A DNA stretch of 64,000 nucleotides, taken from NCBI RefSeq assembly GCF_003634965.1, contig NZ_RBXP01000013.1, forward strand, positions 310,001 through 374,000. The letters run 5' to 3'. A program made the position numbers and the translations under genes. Positions 35,741 to 44,084 of the stretch are shown here, one piece after another. This DNA is from Azonexus fungiphilus. GTDB lineage: Bacteria; Pseudomonadota; Gammaproteobacteria; Burkholderiales; Rhodocyclaceae. The notes under the pieces were generated by a model, which was given only the letters and a program-made list of their open reading frames with translations, was not told the DNA's origin and did not search any database. Each line of letters begins with the position of its first letter. The first letter of the stretch is position 1.

Positions 35741-35763
35741 CCGACCGGGAGCCTCCCGGTCGG
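35741..35763. terminator. Hairpin at the 3' end of the TolC-like gene
   Basis: Perfect 10-base arms CCGACCGGGA and TCCCGGTCGG with a three-base loop, seven bases past the stop of the convergent TolC-like gene. No T-run follows on either strand, so it may protect the 3' end while the hairpin at 35701 terminates. Confidence 0.6.
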
Positions 35764-35769
35764 TCAGAA

Positions 35770-37644
35770 TCAGCGCGACAGCCCCTTGCAGCCGCCCACC
35801 GTGTTGCCGACGCAGGGCGTCGAGCTCTCGCGGTTGATCAGCCACTTGCCATTGACGCGGATCATCTCCAGGGTCTTCTTGACGCGGTCGTTGAAGATGT
35901 TCGAGCGGTAGGTCTGCTCGAACTCGGCGAAGGCGCGATCTTCCCCGTCCATGCGCACCGACAGGTTGTCGACCGTGACCGAGATCGTTTCGCGCGGCGA
36001 AATCCGGGCGCGACGCAACTGGTTCCAGTCTTCCCGCGACAGGCCGCCATCCGGCGTGAAGGTCTGGGCGTAGAAGGCGGTGTAGGCGGAATAATCCTTC
36101 GCCGACCAGGCCTCGGCCCACGAACGCACACGACCCTCGATATCCTTTTCCGCCCCCTGAGACACCACGGCCACCGGTGCTTGCGGGACCACTGGCGAAC
36201 GCGGCGCAACCATCATTTCCCTGGCCTTGGCATCGAGCGCATCGCGCGCTTCGCTGCCGATGGCAACCGAGTCGGCCGGACAGAGCGAGGCGGCATCGAG
36301 TTCGGACAGTTCGGACGCGGTCGGCGTATGGGTATCCAGTTTCTGCAACCCCATAAACTCGAGCAGCGTACCCATTCCGGCGTAGGTACGCAGATAAGCC
36401 AGCGTCAGGTCGGTATCGGCATTGACCGAGGCACGACGGGCCGAGAGCAGTTCGTTTTCGGTATCGAGCAAGTCGAGCAGCGTGCGCTGGCCGACATTGA
36501 ACTGATCGCGGTAGGCGTCACGAGTCCGCTCAAGCAACGCCACCTGAGTTGCCAGGTAGCTGGTCTGCTCGCGCAGACGCTGAACGTCGTTATAGGCGAT
36601 CAACAAGGTCTGGCGGGTATCGCGGCAGGCCTTTTCGCGCATCTCGACGGCCATGTGCTTGCGTTCGACGTACTGGCGTTCGCGGGCACGATCAGAACCG
36701 CCGTTGAACAGGTTCCAGCTGACGACGACTTCGGCAACGTTGTAGTCGCGGTCGCCGCGGGCGCCGAGGTAGTTGTTGGTGCTTTCGGTCCGCGCCCGCA
36801 GATCGACGCGCGGCGAGTAGGCGGCACGCTTGGCATCGATATCGTGCTGGGCCGCCTCGATGTTCTCGATCGCCGCATGCAGCGTCGGATTGCGGCGATG
36901 CAGCGTTTCCAGCGCGGCCTTCGGCGAAGGCGGCAAGGCGCTGCCAACCAGGCGCGGCGGAATGATCACCCCCGGCGGCATGCTGCCGACCAGACGCTGG
37001 TAGCGGGCCGAGACATCGTGCAGGTTCGCGGTTTCCGTGGTCAGATTGACTTCGGCCAGGGCCAGGCGGCTGCCAGCCTGCTCGAGATCGACGCGACGGC
37101 CGACGCCGGAAGCGGTACGTGCCTTCAGTTGCTCGTGGGTCGCCTTGTGGCGAACGTAGTTGTCTTCCGCCAGATCGAGCATGAAGCGATAGCGGAGAAC
37201 GTCGAGATAAGCCTTGCTGGCTTCCAGGGCGACATTCTCGGAAGCCTCGAGCAGTTCGTAGTAACGGACCAGGCGGGCCTTGTCGAGTTTGCGGACTTCG
37301 CTGCGCGTGGCAAAGCCGTCGAAAACCATCTGGTTCAAGGTCAGCGAGTAACCACGCCGGCTGTAATCGTCCTTGGTGTTCGTCGGCGGCGTCTGCAAGC
37401 TCTCGCGACCGGCACCAGCCGACAGGTCGAGACGGGGAAAGTAACCGCCACGCGCGACCCCGATCTCCTCGTCCGCCGCCTTGTAGTTGCGCCACTTGGT
37501 GGTGACCTCCGGGCTTTTCAGCACCGCCTGCTGGGCAATCTCGCGCAGGGCCTGCTGCACTTCCGGGGCGGTCTGCTCCTGGGCCTGACCGAGTACCGGA
37601 TAAACCGACACGGCCAGCAAAAAGGGGATCGTTCTGATTTTCAT
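35770..37644 (-). CDS. TolC-family outer-membrane channel with extra C-terminal NTF2/Cds6-like domain
   Basis: 624 residues, far above the usual 450. A signal peptide (MKIRTIPFLLAVSVYPVLGQAQ) precedes two OEP repeats up to about 440, of the AggA/LapE type used in type I secretion (YSLTLNQMVFDGFATRSEVRKLDKARL, then GQRTLLDLLDTENELLSARRA). A linker follows, then at about 510-615 an added domain: RVRSWAEAWSAKDYSAYTAFYA, ISVTVDNLSVRM and FEQTYRSNIFNDRVKKTLEM. That pattern matches the NTF2-like/SnoaL fold seen in Cds6-type tails. I take the ATG at 37644, which leads into the signal peptide. Confidence 0.85.
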   Translation of the reverse strand: MKIRTIPFLLAVSVYPVLGQAQEQTAPEVQQALREIAQQAVLKSPEVTTKWRNYKAADEEIGVARGGYFPRLDLSAGAGRESLQTPPTNTKDDYSRRGYSLTLNQMVFDGFATRSEVRKLDKARLVRYYELLEASENVALEASKAYLDVLRYRFMLDLAEDNYVRHKATHEQLKARTASGVGRRVDLEQAGSRLALAEVNLTTETANLHDVSARYQRLVGSMPPGVIIPPRLVGSALPPSPKAALETLHRRNPTLHAAIENIEAAQHDIDAKRAAYSPRVDLRARTESTNNYLGARGDRDYNVAEVVVSWNLFNGGSDRARERQYVERKHMAVEMREKACRDTRQTLLIAYNDVQRLREQTSYLATQVALLERTRDAYRDQFNVGQRTLLDLLDTENELLSARRASVNADTDLTLAYLRTYAGMGTLLEFMGLQKLDTHTPTASELSELDAASLCPADSVAIGSEARDALDAKAREMMVAPRSPVVPQAPVAVVSQGAEKDIEGRVRSWAEAWSAKDYSAYTAFYAQTFTPDGGLSREDWNQLRRARISPRETISVTVDNLSVRMDGEDRAFAEFEQTYRSNIFNDRVKKTLEMIRVNGKWLINRESSTPCVGNTVGGCKGLSR

Positions 37645-37845
37645 GAGTTCGCTCGCAAAGAACCGACGTTGACCACGCCATGCCGGCACTGCGGCCGACT
37701 TGAGGACATGGCACCTCTATTGGATTTGGGAAACAGCTGTTCGACTTGATTTTAGGTTAACAATCATTCCGGATTGTAAGGTTTGGTAAAAAAATCAAGG
37801 TAAAAAGGGCAATAAAAATGACAAAGGCCAGGAACAGCCCGTTGA

Positions 37846-37875
37846 TAAAACAACAAAATCACCAAGCCCGGTGAT
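37846..37875 (-). terminator. Intrinsic terminator of the sigma-54 activator gene
   Basis: On the minus strand ATCACC-GGGCTT-GGTGAT followed by TTTGTTGTTTT. The stem begins on the last base of the stop codon. Confidence 0.7.
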
Positions 37876-39209
37876 CATTCACGGCGTTCGAGCTTGCGAT
37901 ACAGCGTTCGTGTACTGACCCCCAGGCGCTCTGCCAGGCTTGCCGCATCGCCGCCATGCGTGCGCCGCGCCCAGTCGAGATAGGCGCTCTCCAGGCGGTC
38001 GAGCGGGATTACCCGATCGACGGCGAAGCCGCTACCGTCAGCAACGGCAGCAGGTGCCGGGGGTGAATCGTCCATTTCGACGAGATGGGCGACATCGATG
38101 CTGTCGCCATCGGCGAACAGGGATGCCCGCTCGATCAGGTTGCGCAGTTCGCGGATGTTGCCACTGAAACGGCGCCCGGAAAGCCAGGCTTGCGCGGCCT
38201 CGGTGAAGCGCCGGCCGGGTTTGCGGTCGACCCGGCCGAGCAGCGATTCGGCGAGCAGCGGGATGTCGCTGCTGCGCTCATGCAGGGCCGGCGTCCGGAT
38301 CGGGAAGGTATTGATCCGGAAATAGAGATCGCGGCGAAAGGTCTCGGCCTGGACCATCGCGGCAAGATCCCGGTGGGTCGCGGAAACCAGGCGGAAATCG
38401 GCGGGCAGCCAGTCGAGGCCGCCGACCCGGCGGAAGGTACCGGTCTCGAGCAGGCGCAGCAGCTTGACCTGGAGCGCCAGCGGCAACTCGCCGATCTCGT
38501 CGAGAAACAATGTGCCACCGGAAGCCGCCTCGACCAGTCCCATCTTGCGATGCGTCGCCCCGGTGAAGGCGCCCTTCTCGTAACCGAACAATTCGGCCTC
38601 GAACAGCGTTTCCGTCATCCCGGCGCAGTCGACCGCGACAAAGGGACCATCGGCACGGGCACTGGCCTCGTGGATCGCATGCGCGACCAGTTCCTTGCCA
38701 GTACCGGTTTCGCCGAGCAGCAGCACGGCTGCATTCGAGGGCGCCACCCGCATCATCTTGTCGAGCATGCCGACGAAGGCCGGCGAGCGCCCGACCAGGC
38801 CGCGCGCCGCGGCCCGACTGCTGGCCTGGCGGACGACTCGCATGGTCTCGACGAAATAGACGATCTCGCCGGTCTCGTCGCGGATCGGCGACGTCTCGAC
38901 GGCGACGTGTTCCTCGCCGCGCGGCGTGTGGTGCAGGTGGAGCACGCGCTGCGGTTCGCCGGCTTCGAGGCTGAGCTTGAGCGGACAGGATTCGCCGGCC
39001 TGGTCGCAAGGCACGCTGAAGCGGTGCGAGACTTCGTAGCAGGCGCGCCCGACGATTTCCCGGCCGCCGCCGAACTCGCGCGTGTAGGCGGCATTGGCGG
39101 CGATGATCCGGTAGTCGGCACTCATCACGATGCGCGGCTCGGGCAGGCCGTCGAGGAAGGAAATCAGCTCGCTGAGGAAATGCGATGTCAAAACTGGCAC
39201 TCCGGTCAT
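37875..39209 (-). CDS. Sigma-54-dependent transcriptional activator with Cys-containing PAS domain
   Basis: 444 residues. The N-terminal PAS domain ([22 protein letters not shown]) contains [21 protein letters not shown], a conserved three-Cys pattern that could bind metal or sense redox state. The AAA+ domain has [21 protein letters not shown] (the sigma-54 contact loop intact) and [13 protein letters not shown] Fis-type helix-turn-helix ends the protein ([21 protein letters not shown]). The start MTGVPVL has a weak SD. It is divergent from ccoG, and a sigma-54-like promoter faces ccoG. Confidence 0.9.
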   Translation of the reverse strand: MTGVPVLTSHFLSELISFLDGLPEPRIVMSADYRIIAANAAYTREFGGGREIVGRACYEVSHRFSVPCDQAGESCPLKLSLEAGEPQRVLHLHHTPRGEEHVAVETSPIRDETGEIVYFVETMRVVRQASSRAAARGLVGRSPAFVGMLDKMMRVAPSNAAVLLLGETGTGKELVAHAIHEASARADGPFVAVDCAGMTETLFEAELFGYEKGAFTGATHRKMGLVEAASGGTLFLDEIGELPLALQVKLLRLLETGTFRRVGGLDWLPADFRLVSATHRDLAAMVQAETFRRDLYFRINTFPIRTPALHERSSDIPLLAESLLGRVDRKPGRRFTEAAQAWLSGRRFSGNIRELRNLIERASLFADGDSIDVAHLVEMDDSPPAPAAVADGSGFAVDRVIPLDRLESAYLDWARRTHGGDAASLAERLGVSTRTLYRKLERRE

Positions 39210-39279
39210 TCGTTGCAGACGATTCTGACACAAGGCGCCGGACAAAAGGACCAGCCCACTGAAAATAAACCGCAAGCCA

Positions 39280-39293
39280 TTGATTTGAATCGC
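39280..39293. promoter_or_regulatory. Weak FNR/Anr-like half-palindrome TTGATTTGAATCGC
   Basis: The left half TTGAT is perfect; the right half ATCGC departs from ATCAA at two places. ccoG genes are commonly FNR-controlled, which is the only support. Confidence 0.25.
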
Positions 39294-39314
39294 CACTTGA
39301 CGAAAGACATAGGC

Positions 39315-39330
39315 TGGCACGCAACTTGAT
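39315..39330 (+). promoter_or_regulatory. Sigma-54-like promoter TGGCACGCAACTTGAT
   Basis: It matches TGGCACG-N4-TTGC except that the -12 element reads TTGA. It points toward ccoG and lies beside a divergent sigma-54 activator gene. The -12 mismatch lowers confidence. Confidence 0.35.
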
Positions 39331-39397
39331 ATCAGAATAGTGGAAACCGGGGGACACCTTCCACAGCTCGCAGCGCTTTCCTTGGCAAGATTGGGCT

Positions 39398-39483
39398 GCC
39401 GGCACCCCGTCCGTCCGGGGGCATTTCCCCCTTAGTTCGCCCCGCAGGCTTGCTTCTTGCCGCCGGGCGGGCGGGGTGCCGGC
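39398..39483 (+). repeat. Large inverted repeat in the ccoG leader
   Basis: The 21-base arms lie at 39398-39418 and 39463-39483. They differ at two positions, both of which would be G-U pairs in the plus-strand RNA, so that transcript could form an uninterrupted 21-pair stem around a 44-base loop. The ccoG start is 43 bases further on. There is no T-run, so it is not a simple terminator. Confidence 0.7.
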
Positions 39484-39526
39484 CCCCCGGTTTCCGACCA
39501 TAACAATCAACGGATGCAGAACAACA

Positions 39527-40933
39527 ATGAGTCACGCGGATCGTCAGAAAACAGCGGATCAACCCGCCGAAGTTTCCCTTTACGAAAAACGCCGGAAAAT
39601 CTACGCCAAGCATGTGCGCGGCTTTTTCGACAACTGGCGCATCGCCCTCGTCGTCCTCACCCAGATCCTCTTCTACGGCGGACTCTGGCTGGAATGGAAC
39701 GGTCGTCAGGCGCTGCTCTTCCACCTGGTAGAGCGCAAGTTCTACATCTTCGGCCTGGTTTTCTGGCCGCAGGACGTCATCTACCTGGCGATCCTGCTGA
39801 TCATTTCGGCCTACGCCCTGTTCCTGGTCACCGCCGTCGCCGGCCGGTTGTTCTGCGGCTACGCCTGTCCGCAGACGGTATATACCCAGCTGTTCATGTG
39901 GATCGAGAACTGGGTCGAGGGCGATCGCAACGCCCGGATCAAGCTCGACAAGGCACCGCTCGACGCCCGCAAGCTGCGCATCAAGGGCACCAAATTCCTG
40001 CTCTGGGGCCTGCTCTCGCTCTGGACCGGATTCACATTGGTCGGCTATTTCACGCCGGTGCATGAATTGATCAACAACGTCCTGACCAACAGCCTGGGCC
40101 CCTGGGAAACCTTCTGGATCTTCGTCTATGGCGGCTTCACGATGCTCTTCGCCGGCTTCATGCGCGAGCAGGTGTGCAAGTACATGTGCCCGTATGCCCG
40201 CTTCCAGAGCGTGATGTTCGACCCGGACACGCTGATCATCACCTACGACCCGGAACGGGGCGAGCCGCGCGGCATCCGCAAGAAAGGCGCCGACACCAGC
40301 AAGCTCGGTGATTGCGTCGATTGCGGCCAGTGCGTGGTCGTCTGCCCGACCGGCATCGACATCCGCGACGGCCTGCAGTACGAGTGCATCGGCTGTGCCG
40401 CCTGCGTCGATGTCTGCGACCAGGTGATGGACAAGGTCGGACTGCCGCGCGGCCTGGTGCGCTACTCGACCGAGAACGCGATGAAGGAGAAGCTCGATCA
40501 CAAGAGCATCCTGGCGCACATCGTGCGGCCGCGCATCCTGGTGTACACGGCGATCCTGATCCTGATCACGGTGATCGCCGGCTGGTTCCTGATGCACCGC
40601 ATCCCGCTCAAGGTCGACATCATCCGCGACCGCTCGACGCTGGCCCGCGAAGCCGACGATGGCAGCATCGAGAACGTCTTCATGCTGCAGATCATGAACA
40701 CGTCGGAATCGCCGCAGCGCTACAAGATCACGGTCGACGGCCTCGACGGGGCAAAAATCGCCGGCGACGACAGCGTCGACGCCAAGGCGGCCGGCCTGAC
40801 CTCGTTCAACGTCGTCGTCGCGGCGCCGCCGGAATCCGGCAAGCGCGGCTCCAACCCGATCCACTTCACGATCGCCGCCGAAGGCAATCCCGAGATCACG
40901 CTGCGCGAAAAAGCCTCTTTCCTCCTGCCCTGA
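39527..40933 (+). CDS. ccoG: Cytochrome c oxidase accessory protein CcoG (FixG/RdxA)
   Basis: 468 residues from MSHADRQK. Five or so membrane helices surround two 4Fe-4S sites: DCVDCGQCVVVCPTGIDI and ECIGCAACVDVCD, plus the earlier CGYACPQ and CKYMCPYARF. The C-terminal periplasmic Ig-like domain (ENVFMLQIMNTSESPQRYKITVDGL) is typical. CcoG reduces Cu(II) during copper delivery to cbb3 oxidase. No ccoNOQP genes lie beside it, so it stands alone here. The leader carries a large inverted repeat. Confidence 0.93.
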   Translation: MSHADRQKTADQPAEVSLYEKRRKIYAKHVRGFFDNWRIALVVLTQILFYGGLWLEWNGRQALLFHLVERKFYIFGLVFWPQDVIYLAILLIISAYALFLVTAVAGRLFCGYACPQTVYTQLFMWIENWVEGDRNARIKLDKAPLDARKLRIKGTKFLLWGLLSLWTGFTLVGYFTPVHELINNVLTNSLGPWETFWIFVYGGFTMLFAGFMREQVCKYMCPYARFQSVMFDPDTLIITYDPERGEPRGIRKKGADTSKLGDCVDCGQCVVVCPTGIDIRDGLQYECIGCAACVDVCDQVMDKVGLPRGLVRYSTENAMKEKLDHKSILAHIVRPRILVYTAILILITVIAGWFLMHRIPLKVDIIRDRSTLAREADDGSIENVFMLQIMNTSESPQRYKITVDGLDGAKIAGDDSVDAKAAGLTSFNVVVAAPPESGKRGSNPIHFTIAAEGNPEITLREKASFLLP

Positions 40934-40958
40934 CGCCAAACGGGGCAGACTCCGCTTG

Positions 40959-40986
40959 GGCGGGCGCTAGTCGCCCGCCTTTTTTT
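40959..40986 (+). terminator. Intrinsic terminator of ccoG
   Basis: GGCGGGCG, loop CTAGT, CGCCCGCC, then seven T. The TAG stop of the convergent hydrolase gene (40967-40969 on the other strand) lies in the loop, so the hairpin is part of that gene's 3' end. Confidence 0.92.
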
Positions 40987-41833
40987 CGTCCGCGAATGCG
41001 CACTCGAAAAAGGCCAGCAGCGTCGGCAGATGCGCCTCGACGTCGCCGAAATCGTCGTGGCTGCCGGCCACCATCAGCAATTCGGCGTGACCGCCGGCAG
41101 CCGCCAGGATTTCGCGGGCCTCGGCCGGCGGCACCGTGACATCGGCGTCACCATGGACCAGCAGGACCGGACAAGCGACATCGCGGATCGTCCGCACCGG
41201 GGCGATGTCGTCGAAACGCCGGCCGATGGTCCGCTCGACGTATGCCACGATGTAGGCGCCGAGCGGCCGGTAAGGGATGCGCAACGCCGCCAGCCAGCGG
41301 CGCATCAGCGGTGCCGGGTGGGCGAAGGCGGCGAGGCTGAGCACCGCCCGCAACCCCGGTCGCCGGCTGGCGACCAGCAGCGCCGCGCCGGCCCCGACCG
41401 AATGTCCGGCCAGGGCGACGCCGGCCGGCGCCAATCCGGGGCGGGCGGCGAGCCACTCGAGGCAGGCCTCGATATCCTCGGCGAAGCGTGGCAGCGAGGC
41501 GAAGCTGTCGCCGTCACTGTCGCCGTGGCAGCGCGCATCGACCATGAGCAGGCCGTAGCCGGCCCGGGCCAGCGGTTCGGCCAGCGGCAGCAGGGTCGCC
41601 GCATTGCCGCCCCAGCCATGCATCAGGACGACGATGCGGGCCGGCGGCGCCCCCGCCACGAACCAGCCGCGCAGGGTCTTGCCGTTGACCGTCGGCAGGC
41701 TCACCAGCTCGGCCGGCAAGCCGGGCGGCAGCACCGGCCTGGCCAGGCGCGGCGCGCGCAGACCGCGCCGGATGGCGCGGTTGAGCAGCCACCAGGCGAG
41801 CGGCGGCAGGCAGAGCAGTTCGGGGCCGAACAC
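40967..41833 (-). CDS. Alpha/beta hydrolase
   Basis: 288 residues from a GTG 16 bases after the stop of the TDT gene; no ATG fits without overlapping that gene by more than 150 bases. An N-terminal hydrophobic stretch (LLCLPPLAWWLLNRAI) may anchor it. Catalytic features are the oxyanion HGWGGNA, nucleophile GHSVGAG, Asp in LLVHGDADVTVP and His in GSHDDF. The fold is that of serine hydrolases of the BAAT/DAP2 kind. Substrate unknown. Its stop codon lies inside the ccoG terminator loop. Confidence 0.82.
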   Translation of the reverse strand: MFGPELLCLPPLAWWLLNRAIRRGLRAPRLARPVLPPGLPAELVSLPTVNGKTLRGWFVAGAPPARIVVLMHGWGGNAATLLPLAEPLARAGYGLLMVDARCHGDSDGDSFASLPRFAEDIEACLEWLAARPGLAPAGVALAGHSVGAGAALLVASRRPGLRAVLSLAAFAHPAPLMRRWLAALRIPYRPLGAYIVAYVERTIGRRFDDIAPVRTIRDVACPVLLVHGDADVTVPPAEAREILAAAGGHAELLMVAGSHDDFGDVEAHLPTLLAFFECAFADEKKAGD

Positions 41834-41849
41834 CGCGGGCCGGCGAGGT

Positions 41850-42890
41850 TCAGGGATGCGGCGCGAAGATGCCGCCGCCGATCGCGCCGCGCGCGGTGCG
41901 CCAGGCGGTCGTCGCCCACAAGCCGCACAGCAGCGCCCAGGCCAGCGTCGCGACGACAAGGAAGCTCGCCCAGCCGAACAGCGCATGCAGGCGCAGGCTC
42001 TCGCCGGCAAAGGCGCCGAGCGGGAAGGTGAACCCCCACCACGACAGCGCGAACGGCAGCTGGCCGGCGGCCCGCGCCGCCAGCGTCAGCAACGTCGCCA
42101 TCACCAGCCACCAGACGCCGAAGCCCCAGACCAGCGCCATCAACAGCGCTGCGACATCGCGCAGCGCCGGCCACGGCAGTTGCTCGACGAGGTTCATCAG
42201 GCTGACCGGAATAACGCCGATCGGCGCCAGGTGGATCCACACGGTCGGCGTCAGGATGCCCTGTGCCGGCTTGTGCAGGTACTGCCGCTGCAGCGTCATG
42301 CCGAGCAGGCCAAGGTACATCATGCTGCCGGCGCCGAGACCGATCAGGTTGATCGTCAGCATCCATTCGCGCAGGCCGTCGCCGACATGCGCCAGCAGCG
42401 GAGCGCCGGCCAGCGGCATGACGACGAGGCCGACCGCGGGGATGAATTTTGCCGGCGTGACGTGGTCGACCGTGACCTGTTCGCCGCGAAAGACGAAGAA
42501 CAGCACCACGAAGCTGAACGTGAAATGCAGGCCGACGCCGCCCCACCAGAAGACCAGCGCGACGCCGGTCCACGACGTGAATTGCAGCCACTGGGCGGCA
42601 AGCACCAGCAGCGCAATCGAGAAGGTCGGATAGAAGCTGGCCTGGACCGGATGCTGCAGCGTCTGCAGCGCTGCCGCCGGAAAACGCAGCCAGCGGGTCA
42701 GCCAGGGCAGCGCCAGCAGGCAGAAGAGGCCGACGTTGAACCAGTGCAGCAGCTGCGCCGGCAGCAGCAAAGCCGGCCAGTGCGCAGCCAGCCCGCGCGT
42801 GCTCAGGGCGAGCACGCCGGTGCCCATGACGGCGGCGAACCAGCCGGGGGCGAAGGTACGGGAAATCTCGAAAAAGCGGGGACGGGACAT
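41850..42890 (-). CDS. TDT/SLAC1-family transporter (TehA-like)
   Basis: 346 residues with ten helices. The opening FEISRTFAPGWFAAVMGTGVLALS and repeated LLALPWLTRW and FWWGGVGLHFTFSFVVLFF fit the tellurite-resistance/dicarboxylate transporter family. Relatives carry anions such as sulfite, malate or chloride. The ATG of MSRPRFF is chosen over one six codons upstream because it starts the conserved block. It precedes the hydrolase gene on the same strand and is divergent from pit. Confidence 0.87.
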   Translation of the reverse strand: MSRPRFFEISRTFAPGWFAAVMGTGVLALSTRGLAAHWPALLLPAQLLHWFNVGLFCLLALPWLTRWLRFPAAALQTLQHPVQASFYPTFSIALLVLAAQWLQFTSWTGVALVFWWGGVGLHFTFSFVVLFFVFRGEQVTVDHVTPAKFIPAVGLVVMPLAGAPLLAHVGDGLREWMLTINLIGLGAGSMMYLGLLGMTLQRQYLHKPAQGILTPTVWIHLAPIGVIPVSLMNLVEQLPWPALRDVAALLMALVWGFGVWWLVMATLLTLAARAAGQLPFALSWWGFTFPLGAFAGESLRLHALFGWASFLVVATLAWALLCGLWATTAWRTARGAIGGGIFAPHP

Positions 42891-42983
42891 GGCGGTTCTC
42901 GGTAGCACGACAAATTATTAGAATTTGCTTATTTTACCGTGTCGACCGTCAATGCGGGGCTTCCGCGGGCTCCGGCGGACGCC

Positions 42984-43040
42984 TATACTGGGCAAAAACC
43001 AAGAACGATACGGAGGCAGGCCCGCAACCGGGCCGAATGC
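42984..43040 (+). promoter_or_regulatory. pit promoter -10 element and hairpin-bridged ribosome site
   Basis: TATACT at 42984-42989 is a good -10. GGAGG lies at 43012-43016, 24 bases before the ATG, too far for normal use. Between them GGCCCG-CAAC-CGGGCC (43019-43034) forms a six-pair hairpin; when folded, about eight bases remain between GGAGG and ATG, an ideal spacing. Confidence 0.55.
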
Positions 43041-44084
43041 ATGGATACCCTGTTCCTGCTGGCGCTGGCGACCGTCGTCGTCGTCCTGCTCTTCGACTAC
43101 ACCAACGGCTTCCACGACGCCGCCAACATCGTCGCCACGGTGATCGCCTCGCGCGCGATGACGCCGGTGCAGGCCGTCATCGTCGTCGGCTTCTTCGAAT
43201 TCCTCGGCCCGCTGCTCGGCGGCACCGCCGTCGCCAACACCATCGGCAAGTTCGTCGCCCTCGACGGCGTCGCCCCGCTGCTCTCGCTGTCGGTCCTGCT
43301 CTGCGGCCTGCTCGGGGCAATCGCCTGGAACCTGGCGACCTGGTATTTCGGCATTCCCTCGTCGTCGTCGCACGCGCTGGTCGGCGGCCTGATCGGCGCG
43401 GTCGTCGTCGGCGTCGGCGTCGACCATGTCGTCTGGGGCTTCGCCGAACTCGCCGACGGCCGCCTGAGCGGCATCGTCAAGGTCCTCGCCGCGCTGGTGC
43501 TGTCGCCGCTGCTCGGCTTCTGGGCCGGCTTCCTGATCCATCGCCTGATGCACTTGCTGCTGCGTGCCGCGACCCCGGCCGCCAACACCCGGCTGCGCTA
43601 CGCCCAGTTCTTCACCGCCGCCGGCCTGGCCTTCTCGCACGGCGCCAACGACGCCCAGAAAAGCATGGGCATCCTGACCCTGGTGCTGCTGCTCGGCGGC
43701 TTCATCCCGCATTTCGAGGTGCCGTTCTGGGTGATGCTCGCCTGCGCCTCGGCGATCACCCTCGGCATCCTCTCCGGCGGCTGGCGCATCGTGCGCACCC
43801 TCGGCTTCGCCATCTACCGGGTGCGCCCGGTGCATGCGCTCGGCTCGCAGCTGACCTCGGCGCTGGTGATCATGGGCGCCTCGCTCGGCGGCGCACCGGT
43901 ATCGACAACCCACATCGTCGCCACCTCGATCATGGGCATCGGCGCCTCGGAACGGCCGCGCGCGGTGCGCTGGGCGAAGGCCAAGGACATCGCGACAACC
44001 TGGCTGATCACCATTCCCGGCGCCGCCCTCGTCGCCATCCAGGCTTATGCCCTGGTCCATCTTTTCCTCGGAGGCCATCCATGA
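43041..44084 (+). CDS. pit: PiT-family inorganic phosphate transporter
   Basis: 347 residues with about ten helices. The duplicated PiT signature is seen as YTNGFHDAANIVATVIASRAM near the start and FSHGANDAQKSMGILTLVLL in the second half, then GAPVSTTHIVATSIMG. It co-transports metal-phosphate or phosphate with protons. The ATG at 43041 is chosen because it starts the first helix; an upstream frame extension lacks membrane character. The stop overlaps the DUF47 gene by four bases, the usual pair. Confidence 0.93.
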   Translation: MDTLFLLALATVVVVLLFDYTNGFHDAANIVATVIASRAMTPVQAVIVVGFFEFLGPLLGGTAVANTIGKFVALDGVAPLLSLSVLLCGLLGAIAWNLATWYFGIPSSSSHALVGGLIGAVVVGVGVDHVVWGFAELADGRLSGIVKVLAALVLSPLLGFWAGFLIHRLMHLLLRAATPAANTRLRYAQFFTAAGLAFSHGANDAQKSMGILTLVLLLGGFIPHFEVPFWVMLACASAITLGILSGGWRIVRTLGFAIYRVRPVHALGSQLTSALVIMGASLGGAPVSTTHIVATSIMGIGASERPRAVRWAKAKDIATTWLITIPGAALVAIQAYALVHLFLGGHP

